Part shown: in pieces, positions 1 to 8,083 of the stretch
Layout of the letters: every line of letters starts with the position of its first letter
How positions within the stretch are numbered: the first letter of the stretch is position 1
NCBI RefSeq assembly: GCF_039541955.1
Contig: NZ_BAABHF010000041.1
Location: forward strand, 1 to 64,000
Length of the DNA stretch: 64,000 bases
Direction: 5' to 3'
DNA from: Actinoallomurus oryzae
GTDB lineage: Bacteria > Actinomycetota > Actinomycetes > Streptosporangiales > Streptosporangiaceae
Notes under the pieces: generated by a model
What the model was told of the DNA's origin: nothing
Seen by the model: the letters and a program-made list of their open reading frames with translations, nothing else
Databases searched by the model: none
Position numbers and translations under genes: made by a program

Positions 1-153
1 TACCCCACCTTCGCCCACCGGGCCGAGACGGCCGGTGACACCGACGCCGCCCGCATGTTCTCCGGCACCGCCACGGACGAGGGAGAGCACGCCCGCGCCT
101 TCGAACAGGCTCGGGACCGCCTCGACCAGGACACCGCCGCCTCGTCCTCCTGA
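1..153 (+). CDS. Ferritin-like (rubrerythrin-family) protein, C-terminal end only
   Basis: The first frame is open from the window edge to TGA at 151-153, giving the last 50 residues of a protein whose start lies outside the window. The segment YPTFAHRAETAGDTDAAR closely resembles the second ferritin-like repeat of the exported protein at 50513-51490, and the ExxH helix (EGEH) of a diiron or ferritin-like fold is present. It ends in a short Asp/Ala/Ser tail. The family binds two metals in a four-helix bundle and is linked to peroxide or oxygen defence; the activity of this copy is inferred only. It converges on the minus-strand GH65 gene, and the 119 bp between them show no clear terminator. 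Confidence 0.75.
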   Translation, partial: YPTFAHRAETAGDTDAARMFSGTATDEGEHARAFEQARDRLDQDTAASSS

Positions 154-272
154 GCCGACACCTCCGTACGAACGAGCGCCTGGCCACGGCGGGGTTCAGC
201 CGGGTCTTGGAGCGTTCGGCAGGAGGGCGCTTGGAGCGGCGCAGCGGGGCGTTGGACCATCCGGTTTTGTGA

Positions 273-2702
273 TCACTCTTTCGTACGGCCCGGCCGGAGC
301 CAGAGCGTGTGCCCGGCCGGCAGGATGCTCACCGGGCCGTCGCCGAGGGCGACCCTGATCGGCGGCAGCGCCGAGGGAGGCAGGCTGATGCGGACACCGT
401 CCGGACCGGCACGCAGCCGCACGCTCGCATGGTCGCGATACCGCAGTTCCATGGCCAGCCCGGGCAGACCGGGCGGCAGCGCGGGGGCGAGGCGCAGGAC
501 GTCGCCACGGAGTTCGAGGCCGGTGTAACAGCGCTGAGCGAGGTCGAGTGTTCCGGCCATGGCGCCCAGGTGGATGCCCTCACCGGTCGTACCACCCTGG
601 ACGTCATGCAGGTCGCTGTCGAGGGCCTCGAGGAAGAACCGCCAGGAGGCGAGGCGGTCAGATCGGGCGAGCACCCAGGCGTGCACGACCGCGCTCAGCG
701 TCGAGCCGTGTGAGGTGCGGGTCAGGTAGTACGACACCGTCTTGGGGATCGTCTCGCGGTCGAAGCGGTAATCGAGCCGGGCGAACAGCGCCCGGAGCTC
801 ATCGGCCGACAGGAGGTAGAACAGCATCAGCACATCGGCCTGCTTGGACGCCTTGTAACGGTTCGTCGTGTCGCCCTCGGCCTCGAGGACCCGGTCGAGG
901 CGGCGAATGTCGCCGTACCTGCTCTGATAGCCCTCCCAGTCGAACTCGGCGAGCTGGTCATAGCCATCGAACTGGCTGATCACGCCGTCCTGGTGGAAGA
1001 TCACCCGCAGTCGCCGGCTGACGTGGTCGAACCGCGCCGGCTCCTCTTCCGCCAGGGCCACCCGCTCGCAGAGTCTCTTCCGCCGCCGGAGCGGCAGCAG
1101 GTCCAGCAGATCCAGTGCCCGCCAGAGCGTCCACGCCGCCATCACGTTGGTGTAGGCGTTGTTGTCCAGACCGGGCGTTGCCGCGCCCGGATAGGCGTCG
1201 TGGTACTCGTCGGGCCCCATCACGCCGCGGATGTCGTACCGGTCCGTCGGGGGATCGAACGTCGCGGCGCTCGCCCAGAAGCGCGCGATCTCCAGGAGCA
1301 TCTCCCCGCCCTCGCCGGCCAGAAAGTCCAGGTCGCCGGTCGCCTGGTAGTACTGCCAGATGTTGTAGGCGATCGCCAGCCCCACGTGCCGCTGCAGGTG
1401 CGAGTTGTCCGGTAGCCAGCGGCCGGAGCTGGGGTTGAGGTGGAGGACCTGTGTCTCCTCACGACCGTCGCTGCCGCTCTGCCAGGGGTACATCGCGCCG
1501 GTGCGACCGACGCCCCGTGCCGCGCGCCGGGCCGCCGGCAGCCGCCGCCAGCGGTACAGCAGCAGGGCCCGGACCACCTCGGGGAACCGCAGGCTGAGAA
1601 AGGGAAGCACGAAGAGCTCGTCCCAGAAGACGTGGCCGCGGTACGCCTCCCCGTGCAGCCCGCGGGCGGGCACGCCGACGTCGAGGTCCACGGTGTGCGG
1701 CGAGACCGTCTGCAAGAGGTGGAACAGGTGTAGGTTGACCGTCCGCTGCGCCGGACCGCCGCCGACGTCGAGGCGGGCACGACGCCACAGGCTCGCCCAC
1801 GCGAGACGGTGCCGTTCACGCAGTTCGGCGAAGTCCGGTGCCCGCGCCACGGCCCGACGGGCCGTCACCATGGGAGCGGGCCCGTCCGCGCGGTCGCGCG
1901 AGGTGTGCAGTGCCACGACCTTCTCGACGGTCACGACCTCATCCCGGTCGATCGCGACGGTCAGGTGTCGCGCGATCCAGCCCGGTTGGACGCGAGTCTC
2001 CCCATGGGCGGTTTCGGTGTCGTGGACGACAGTGCGGCATGCCAGCGCGATCCGCACCGCGGAGGTGGCCGTCATGGCGTCCGACCAGATGAGGTCGCGG
2101 TCCGCGCCGGTCGAGCGAGCGGTCAGGTGCTCGCTCGCGAGCCCGCGATAGCGGGGGACGCCGCGGTTGCCGACCCGCGTGTCGAGGCCCGAACGAATCT
2201 CCAGCCTCCCGGACCAGTTCTCCGCGCGGATCGTGGTCTGGAGCGCCGCGAGGTGCGGGTCGTCCATCGAGACCAGCCGGCACTGGGCGACCTCGGTCAC
2301 GCGCCCGGCGGCGTCACGGTAACGCAGCCACCGGCTCAGCAGCCCCCGGCGCAGGTCCAGCTCCTGACGGTAGTCCAGCAGGTCGAACCGCTCGGGAGCG
2401 AACCAGTCACCGTTCTGAGCGCGGAAGGTCAGCGGCAGCCAGTTGGGAACGTTGACCAGATCCTCGTTGACCACCGTACGGCCGGCGATCCGTGAGGGCA
2501 GCCGGTCGTAGCAGCCTCCGACATAGGTACCTGGGTAGTGGGCGTTTCCGGCGTTCGCCTCGGGCGCCGCTCCGCGCGTGGCGAAGTAGCCGTTGCCCAG
2601 GGTGCACAGCGCCTCGCGCAGCCGCTCTTCGGCGGGTTTGAAGCCCTCGTAGCCGACACGCCAGGGGTCGGTGGTCAGCGGTCGTTCAGGCAGCGCGCGC
2701 AC
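273..2702 (-). CDS. Glycoside hydrolase family 65 protein (trehalose/maltose/kojibiose phosphorylase type)
   Basis: This 809-residue protein has the usual GH65 length and layout: an N-terminal beta-sandwich (about 1-270, beginning DPWRVGYEGF with LGNGYFATRGA), a helical linker, an (alpha/alpha)6 catalytic barrel (about 300-680) and a C-terminal beta domain. The barrel motif HVFWDELFVLPF and the MGPDEYH motif with the presumed general acid Glu499 are present. Family members split alpha-linked glucose disaccharides with phosphate to beta-glucose 1-phosphate, or hydrolyse them; the substrate cannot be read from sequence. It is the last gene of the minus-strand operon and overlaps the HAD-like gene by 17 bp. 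In M. tuberculosis Rv2006 (DosR regulon) HAD, phosphatase and GH65 modules sit in one chain; here HAD and GH65 are separate and the OtsB-type phosphatase is missing. Confidence 0.88.
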   Translation of the reverse strand: MRALPERPLTTDPWRVGYEGFKPAEERLREALCTLGNGYFATRGAAPEANAGNAHYPGTYVGGCYDRLPSRIAGRTVVNEDLVNVPNWLPLTFRAQNGDWFAPERFDLLDYRQELDLRRGLLSRWLRYRDAAGRVTEVAQCRLVSMDDPHLAALQTTIRAENWSGRLEIRSGLDTRVGNRGVPRYRGLASEHLTARSTGADRDLIWSDAMTATSAVRIALACRTVVHDTETAHGETRVQPGWIARHLTVAIDRDEVVTVEKVVALHTSRDRADGPAPMVTARRAVARAPDFAELRERHRLAWASLWRRARLDVGGGPAQRTVNLHLFHLLQTVSPHTVDLDVGVPARGLHGEAYRGHVFWDELFVLPFLSLRFPEVVRALLLYRWRRLPAARRAARGVGRTGAMYPWQSGSDGREETQVLHLNPSSGRWLPDNSHLQRHVGLAIAYNIWQYYQATGDLDFLAGEGGEMLLEIARFWASAATFDPPTDRYDIRGVMGPDEYHDAYPGAATPGLDNNAYTNVMAAWTLWRALDLLDLLPLRRRKRLCERVALAEEEPARFDHVSRRLRVIFHQDGVISQFDGYDQLAEFDWEGYQSRYGDIRRLDRVLEAEGDTTNRYKASKQADVLMLFYLLSADELRALFARLDYRFDRETIPKTVSYYLTRTSHGSTLSAVVHAWVLARSDRLASWRFFLEALDSDLHDVQGGTTGEGIHLGAMAGTLDLAQRCYTGLELRGDVLRLAPALPPGLPGLAMELRYRDHASVRLRAGPDGVRISLPPSALPPIRVALGDGPVSILPAGHTLWLRPGRTKE

Positions 2703-3441
2703 TGCGGAATCTCAGCTCCGCCAGGTCCGTCACCACCGGGCTGGCGCCGTGCTCGCGAAGGGGCGTGATCGCGCCTGTGGGATCGACGCCGACCACGGCG
2801 CCGACTCCGGCCTCGCGCGCGGCCGCCACGCCCGCGGCGGACGTCTCGATGACCGCCGCCTGGCCGGGTGAGACGCCCAGCCTCCGCGCCGCCTGCAGGT
2901 ACAGCTGGGCGTTCGGGTGTTCGGGCAACGTCGTGCCGGGTGAGTCCAAGCCGTCCATGACCACGTCGAACAGGTCGGTGACTCCAGCTCTCCTGAGGAT
3001 CTCGGCGCCTTCGGGACGCACCGAGACGGCCGCCGTGCGAACCCCGCCGCGGTGAAGCCGGCGCAGGACCGCGATGGCCGAGGCGAACGGCATGAGACCG
3101 TGCCGGCGTACCTCGCCGAGGAAGAACTCCTCCTGGCTCATCGCCAGCCCACGCAGATCGTCGTAGGACAGGACGATGTCTCGTGCGGCGAGGAGGTCAC
3201 GCAGTCCTTCGAGCCGCGGCCTCCCCTGCAGAAACCGCAGGTAGTCCGCGCGCACGTCGAAAGGCGTGAACTCGGTCTCGTGCACCGCCGCGTGGGTTCG
3301 CAGGAACGGATCGAGCACCGTCTTCCACGCCGCCGCGGACGCCTGGGCGGCGTCGACGATCGCGTCCACGCCGAAGATCACCGATGTGACGCTGTGAGCC
3401 GGCTCGCCGAGGACACAGTGGCCGTCGGTCCTGGTTCGCAT
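2686..3441 (-). CDS. HAD-like (beta-phosphoglucomutase-type) protein with degenerate catalytic motifs
   Basis: A 251-residue protein with the HAD cap and core pattern of beta-phosphoglucomutase-like enzymes. Motif I, normally DxDG, reads FGVDAIVD, so the nucleophilic aspartate is glycine. The KPxPD motif reads PEHPNAQ and the late VEDA motif reads IETS. All phosphoryl-transfer positions are therefore altered and it is probably not a catalyst. As I remember it, the N-terminal domain of Rv2006 carries the same Gly change, so this may be a conserved pseudoenzyme subfamily acting on, or regulating, the neighbouring GH65. The start is the second of two adjacent ATGs, 5 bases after GGAGG. A truncated paralogue with the same first 25 or so residues lies at 16905-16991. 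Confidence 0.8.
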   Translation of the reverse strand: MRTRTDGHCVLGEPAHSVTSVIFGVDAIVDAAQASAAAWKTVLDPFLRTHAAVHETEFTPFDVRADYLRFLQGRPRLEGLRDLLAARDIVLSYDDLRGLAMSQEEFFLGEVRRHGLMPFASAIAVLRRLHRGGVRTAAVSVRPEGAEILRRAGVTDLFDVVMDGLDSPGTTLPEHPNAQLYLQAARRLGVSPGQAAVIETSAAGVAAAREAGVGAVVGVDPTGAITPLREHGASPVVTDLAELRFRSARAA

Positions 3442-3474
3442 CATGACCTCCCTACGTTTCCTCAACATCTCCGC

Positions 3475-4116
3475 TCACGGGGGCGCCCGGGCAGGGGCTT
3501 CCGTCCCGGCGCGGTCGCCCGAACGGCCCGAGCCGGCCCGCAGGAGGCGGGCGGCGTCGGAGCGCTCGGCCTCGTCGAGCGCGAGATCGATGTGCTCGAT
3601 CGCGGCGATCAGGCGGGGGATCCATCGGTCCCGCAGGGCACGGATGCGCTGGCGGGTCACGCTGATCTCCCGTGCCACGCGGTGTTCGGCCTCCTGCGCC
3701 ACGGCGTGCCGGACCGCCGCCTGTATCGCGATCTCCGCGGCCTGCCGGGCCTCGTCCAGCGCCGCCGAGCACACAGGTGGCGGGTCCGGCGGCGGCGTAC
3801 AGGTCGCGCCGGCGGGGTAACGCAGGCCCATCGTCTCCGCCCAGCGAACCGTCACTTCGGCCGGCGATGCCGGACGCAGTGCCCGGCGACCATCCGCAAG
3901 GCACGCCCGCAAGCCCCACTTGTCGGCATCCGCGCAGGTGGCCGTCCACTCCTGGCCGGTACGCTCCGCCTCGGACACCAGCCGGTGATGAACCCGCACC
4001 AGGAGCCGGAGCTTGCGCTGAAGGAGATCGACACCGCGCTGGGCGATCGCCAGGCGGCGGCGAAGCCACAGGCGGCCGGCCCGGCCCGGAGGGACGCGCG
4101 CGAGCGAGGTCATCAC
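3475..4116 (-). CDS. ntpD: V/A-type ATPase subunit D (central rotor shaft)
   Basis: A 213-residue, largely helical, Arg/Ala-rich protein with the two long antiparallel helices of subunit D: near the N-terminus (RRRLAIAQRGVDLLQRKL) and near the C-terminus (about 115-190, containing RQRIRALRDRWIPRL). Subunit D is the coiled-coil axle that turns inside the A3B3 head and couples ATP turnover to the membrane ring. The start ATG overlaps the ntpB stop by 4 bp (ATGA), implying translational coupling. It is the last ATPase gene before the HAD-GH65 pair. Its last codons (GTEAPARAPP) recur in the relic at 17029-17100. The middle region is variable, as usual for this subunit. Confidence 0.85.
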   Translation of the reverse strand: MMTSLARVPPGRAGRLWLRRRLAIAQRGVDLLQRKLRLLVRVHHRLVSEAERTGQEWTATCADADKWGLRACLADGRRALRPASPAEVTVRWAETMGLRYPAGATCTPPPDPPPVCSAALDEARQAAEIAIQAAVRHAVAQEAEHRVAREISVTRQRIRALRDRWIPRLIAAIEHIDLALDEAERSDAARLLRAGSGRSGDRAGTEAPARAPP

Positions 4117-5477
4117 GTCCCACCCCGATCGTTTCCCGGCAGGTGCGCGTCCAGCTCAGCCGGCGTGACCATGGTCAGTTCCCGGCGCGGCAGCGTGCTC
4201 AGCGCCCGCCACGCACGGTCGAACGTCTCCTCGAGCGGGCGGTTCTCGTCCAGACGCTGGGCCAGCAGGCGGTCACGGAAACCCTGTTCGAACGCGATGA
4301 AACCCTGATCGGACTCGCTGAGCGCGGAGGCCCCGACCAGCTCGGCGAGCTCGCGTGCCTGGCGCGCCCGGGCGAGCGCGGCCAGTATCTGCGCCGCGAG
4401 GTCCATGTGGGCAGGCGTCACGGCGGCCCGCATCAGCCGGGAGAGCGACGACAGGACGTCGACCGGCGGGTGGACGCCGACGTCCGGGGCGAGCACGATC
4501 TGGCCCTCGGTGATGTACCCAGTGAGGTCCGGCACCGGATGCGTCATGTCCCCGGCGGGCATGGTGAGGACCGGCAGCACCGTGACCGAGCCGGCCGTGC
4601 CGTGGATCCGCCCGCACCGCTCGTACAGGGAGGCCAGATCGCTGTAGAGGTAGCCGGGGTAGGCGCGCCGTGCCGGGATCTCTCCGCGCGCCACCGACAC
4701 CTCGCGTAGCGCCTCGCAGTAGCTGGTCATGTCCGCCAGGACCACGAGGACGTGCCGCCCGCCTGCGAACGCCAGGTTCTCGGCGATCGTGAGGGCCAGC
4801 CGCGGGGTGAGGACACGTTCGATCACCGGGTCGTCCGCCAGGTTGAGCAGGAGGGCCAGCTCGCCGGCGGCCGACCGTTCCTCCAGGCTGTCACGTACGG
4901 TCGCGGCGTCGGCGTGGGTGAGGCCCATGGCGGCGAAGACGACACAGAACGGCTCGCCGCCGGCACTGGCCTGAGCCCCGATCTGGGCGGCGAGTTCCAG
5001 GTGCGGAAGTCCCGGTGCGGAGAAGATCGCGATCTTCTGGCCCCGGACGAGAGTGGTCAGAGCGTCGATCGCCGAGATCCCGGTCAGCACCGGTTCGGCG
5101 GGAGGGCTCCGCCGTGTCGGGTTGAGCGGTGCGCCCCCGACCGGCGCGTCGGTGGCACCGAACACCGGCGGTCCTCCGTCTCTTGGCTCTCCCCGGCCGT
5201 CGCAGACCCGGCCGAGCCAGCCGTCCCCGACCGGGATCCTCAACGGGCCGCCGCTGAAGGCCACCCGCGCATCATGACGGGTCATGGCGTCCGTGCCCTC
5301 GAACACCTGCACGACCGCCAGGTCCCGGTCCACTTCGAGGACGAGCCCGCTGCGTTCCTCACCGGAGTCCAGCCTGATCCGGGCGAACTCGTCCCAGCCC
5401 ACGCCGGAAGTGCCCCGGACGACGATCAGTGGGCCGCGCAGGTCGGTGATGTCGGTGTACTCCGGCTCGGGCCACAT
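4113..5477 (-). CDS. ntpB: V/A-type ATPase subunit B (non-catalytic head subunit)
   Basis: 454 residues, normal family length. It has the beta-barrel start, then GQKIAIFSAPGLPHLELAAQ, where the Walker A lysine motif is replaced as in all V-type B subunits, and a FAAMGLTHADA segment. Downstream are the SVTVLPVLTMPAGDMTHP and DLTGYITEGQI signatures. Three copies alternate with subunit A and form the non-catalytic nucleotide sites. Fifteen bases separate it from ntpA; it overlaps ntpD by 4 bp. No feature suggests loss of function. Confidence 0.93.
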   Translation of the reverse strand: MWPEPEYTDITDLRGPLIVVRGTSGVGWDEFARIRLDSGEERSGLVLEVDRDLAVVQVFEGTDAMTRHDARVAFSGGPLRIPVGDGWLGRVCDGRGEPRDGGPPVFGATDAPVGGAPLNPTRRSPPAEPVLTGISAIDALTTLVRGQKIAIFSAPGLPHLELAAQIGAQASAGGEPFCVVFAAMGLTHADAATVRDSLEERSAAGELALLLNLADDPVIERVLTPRLALTIAENLAFAGGRHVLVVLADMTSYCEALREVSVARGEIPARRAYPGYLYSDLASLYERCGRIHGTAGSVTVLPVLTMPAGDMTHPVPDLTGYITEGQIVLAPDVGVHPPVDVLSSLSRLMRAAVTPAHMDLAAQILAALARARQARELAELVGASALSESDQGFIAFEQGFRDRLLAQRLDENRPLEETFDRAWRALSTLPRRELTMVTPAELDAHLPGNDRGGT

Positions 5478-5491
5478 CCGTTCCCACCGCC

Positions 5492-7135
5492 TCAGCCCGG
5501 CTCCGCGGGCCGCTCCTTGGCCCGGAGGAAGGAGGAGAAGTCACGGCCTTCGATCTCCTCGGGCGCGGTCCCGCGCGCGGCCATGTCCTCGCACTCGGCG
5601 ATGGCGGCCAGCGCCGCGTCGGTGAGCGCCGCGGTGCGCTCCGGGGCGCAGAAGGCGTCGACGGCGCTCAGCGCGCTCTGTTGCAACACGCCCTCCCGCA
5701 GCAGCCGCCCGGCCAGGAGCGCCACGCGCTCGCGGGCGGGCAGGGAGCCGGCCCCCACGAGCTCGGCCAGCAGGGTGAGCCGGTCGGCCTCGGCCAGCGT
5801 GGCCGCCACGCGGTCGCGACGCTCAGCCCACCCGGGGATCCCGTGACGGGCGTACCAGCCGGCGATGGCGTCCGCGTCCCGGGCGAATGAGAACGCCCAC
5901 GACACCGCCGGATAGTGCCGGGCGTAGGCCAGATCCCGGTCCAGGCTCCACAGGCAGCGGACGAAGCGCTGCGTCAGGGTGGTGACCGGCTCGGTCATGT
6001 CACCGCCCGGCGGCGAGATCGCGCCGATCACGGTGACGGAACCGGCCAGGCCGCCGAGCGTGGTGACCCGGCCGGCACGTTCGTAGAAGGCCGCCAGAGC
6101 CGACGCGAGATCCGCCGGATATCCCTCCTCGGCCGGCAGTTCCCCGTGCCGCGACGCGAACTCCCGCCGTGCCTCCGCCCAACGGGAGGTGGAGTCGGCG
6201 ATGACCACGACGTCGTAGCCCATGTCACGAAAGTGCTCGGCCACGGTCATGGCGGTGTGGACCCCGGCTTCACGCGCCATCATCGGCATGTTGGAGGTAT
6301 TGGCGATCACGACCGTGCGCTCGGCGAGACGGCCGCCGGTCCGCGGGTCGGTCAGCTCGGCGAGTTCGGCGACCACGTCGGCCATCTCGTTACCGCGCTC
6401 GCCGCACCCGACGTACACGACGACGTCGGCGTCACACCACTTGGCGATCTGCTGAAGGAGCACGGTCTTGCCGGTGCCGAACCCTCCGGGTACGGCTGCC
6501 GCGCCGCCGCGCGGCACCGGCAGCAGGAGATCGACGACGCGTTGCCCGGTGACGAGCGGGACGAGATCCTCCCGGCGTTCCCGGTACGGCGCGGGGCGCC
6601 GCACGGGCCGTCTCTGTGCCATGCCGATGTCGTGACCACCGACCGAGGCCACCGGGAGGTCCGGACCGTAGGCGCCCGTTGGGCGTATAGCGGTGACCCT
6701 TCCGGCCGTGGGCGTGAGGACGACGTAGCGCACCGCGCCCGCGCCCTCGACCGTGCCGACCGGTTCTCCGACACCGAGTTCGGCTCCCTGCCGGACGAGA
6801 GGGACGAACCGCCATTCCCGCGATCGCGGTCCGGCCCGTTCGCCCGTCAGCCATGTACCCGCGTCCGTCAGCGGACGCAGGAGCCCGTCGAACACACCGC
6901 CCAGCAGGTGCGGTCCGAGGGACGCGGACAGCGGCTCGCCGTACGCCTCGGCCGGGTCGCCGGGCGCCAGTCCCCCGGTGTACTCGTACGCCTGAACGGT
7001 CGCGCGGTCGCCGCGGATCGCGACGACCTCCCCTGGGACGCGTGCCCGACCGAGACCCACGAGCGTGAACATCCCCGCCTCCGGCAGATCCGTCACCTCC
7101 ACGAGGGGGCCGTCGACCCGGGTCAGGACGCCCAA
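5492..7135 (-). CDS. ntpA: V/A-type ATPase subunit A (catalytic)
   Basis: 547 residues with the catalytic P-loop GGFGTGKT at 217-224, the GCGERGNEM segment, NTSNMPMMAREA, and YPADLASALAAFYERAGR followed by SVTVIGAISPPGGDMTEPV. The non-homologous insertion expected in A subunits lies around residues 90-180. It hydrolyses or makes ATP in the A3B3 head. Length is slightly below the usual 580-600, mainly at the C-terminus. The start GTG/ATG overlaps the ntpE stop by 13 bp. Three helices after residue 430 are as expected. Regulation is inferred from the dormancy boxes about 3.7 kb upstream at the head of the operon. Confidence 0.94.
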   Translation of the reverse strand: MGVLTRVDGPLVEVTDLPEAGMFTLVGLGRARVPGEVVAIRGDRATVQAYEYTGGLAPGDPAEAYGEPLSASLGPHLLGGVFDGLLRPLTDAGTWLTGERAGPRSREWRFVPLVRQGAELGVGEPVGTVEGAGAVRYVVLTPTAGRVTAIRPTGAYGPDLPVASVGGHDIGMAQRRPVRRPAPYRERREDLVPLVTGQRVVDLLLPVPRGGAAAVPGGFGTGKTVLLQQIAKWCDADVVVYVGCGERGNEMADVVAELAELTDPRTGGRLAERTVVIANTSNMPMMAREAGVHTAMTVAEHFRDMGYDVVVIADSTSRWAEARREFASRHGELPAEEGYPADLASALAAFYERAGRVTTLGGLAGSVTVIGAISPPGGDMTEPVTTLTQRFVRCLWSLDRDLAYARHYPAVSWAFSFARDADAIAGWYARHGIPGWAERRDRVAATLAEADRLTLLAELVGAGSLPARERVALLAGRLLREGVLQQSALSAVDAFCAPERTAALTDAALAAIAECEDMAARGTAPEEIEGRDFSSFLRAKERPAEPG

Positions 7136-7653
7136 AGCCGCTCCACCTCCACGCCGAGAAGGTCCACGGCGTGCTCGGCGAGGGCGGGGACCGAGCAGTC
7201 AATGCGGTGTCCGGGGGCGACGGCGATGACGCCGCCGTCGGGGGCGGTGAAAATTCGCGCGTCCGGGCCGGCCCGGTCGACCGCCACCCGGCGCAGCAGG
7301 TCCGCGGTCTCCGGGTTCTCCGCGCAACGCGCGGCCACCGCGAAACGGACCCGCCGGCGCAGTTCCTCGTAGGTCTCGCGGCGAGCGGCGAGTACGATCG
7401 ACCGCGCCCTCCGCCGCGCCCGGACCCGTTCGGCGCGGGCCGCAACGGCCGCCTCCGAGTGTCCGGCGGTGCGAGCTCCGGCGAGGATCTGCTCCGCTTC
7501 GGCGCGGGCCCGGGCGAGCTGCGCGTCCGCGACGCCGCGCGCCTCCGAACGGATCCGTGCCGCCTCCCGCCTCGCCTCGGCCAGCAGCGCGTCCGCGACG
7601 GGAACAAGGGCGGCCGCACGCACGCGCTCAGCGCCTTCCCCGAACCCGGCCAT
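7123..7653 (-). CDS. ntpE: V/A-type ATPase peripheral-stalk subunit E
   Basis: 176 residues. The first 95 are an uninterrupted charged helix rich in Ala, Arg and Glu (EARREAARIRSEARG) that would pair with the G/H-type subunit encoded first in the operon. The C-terminal globular half contains ENPETADLLRRVAVD and a TAPDGGVIAVAPGHRID strand segment. Subunits E and G form the stator that stops the head from spinning. It overlaps ntpA by 13 bp and is one base from ntpK. The assignment rests on fold pattern and gene position more than on a strict motif. Confidence 0.82.
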   Translation of the reverse strand: MAGFGEGAERVRAAALVPVADALLAEARREAARIRSEARGVADAQLARARAEAEQILAGARTAGHSEAAVAARAERVRARRRARSIVLAARRETYEELRRRVRFAVAARCAENPETADLLRRVAVDRAGPDARIFTAPDGGVIAVAPGHRIDCSVPALAEHAVDLLGVEVERLWAS

Positions 7654-7654
7654 G

Positions 7655-8083
7655 TCACGCCTTCCCGAGCAGCAGAATGCCGACGACCAGCCCGTAGATG
7701 GCGATGCCCTCGGAGAGACCCACGATCACCAGGACCCGGCCGAACAGCTCCGGGCGCTCGCTCATGGCGGCTATCGCCGCCGCTCCCGTGTAGGCCACCG
7801 CGATCCCGGCTCCCACCGTCGAACCCGCGACCGCGATTCCGGCGCCGAGCAGCGCCGCCCAGTTCCCCGTCGTCCTCGCACCGGCTTTCACCGCGGCGGT
7901 CACGTGCGACGCCGAGGACGGCTCCGCGGTCAGCACGATCAACAGGACGCCGACGGCGGCCAGCGCGATCACCCCGTCGGCGAGAAGGAGCAGGCGGACG
8001 GTACGCGGACCGCGACGGCACAGGAGCCGGGAGAGGACGATCCCGGCCGCGATCAGCGGGAGGGCGACGAGCCAGGCGGCCAT
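7655..8083 (-). CDS. ntpK: V/A-type ATPase proteolipid subunit K (rotor ring)
   Basis: 142 residues with four predicted membrane helices at about 3-20, 28-53, 75-107 and 114-139. The second hairpin is the canonical c-ring unit: GAGIAVAGSTVGAGIAVAY, loop SERPELFGR, then LVIVGLSEGIAIYGL with the ion-carrying glutamate. The first hairpin lacks an obvious carboxylate, so each subunit probably offers one ion site. I do not see the full sodium-site pattern, so proton transport is favoured but not proven. The ATG at 8081-8083 has GGAGG upstream and lies 31 bp inside the end of ntpI. A much longer open frame runs upstream but is only the antisense-like extension of a G+C-rich region. Confidence 0.87.
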   Translation of the reverse strand: MAAWLVALPLIAAGIVLSRLLCRRGPRTVRLLLLADGVIALAAVGVLLIVLTAEPSSASHVTAAVKAGARTTGNWAALLGAGIAVAGSTVGAGIAVAYTGAAAIAAMSERPELFGRVLVIVGLSEGIAIYGLVVGILLLGKA

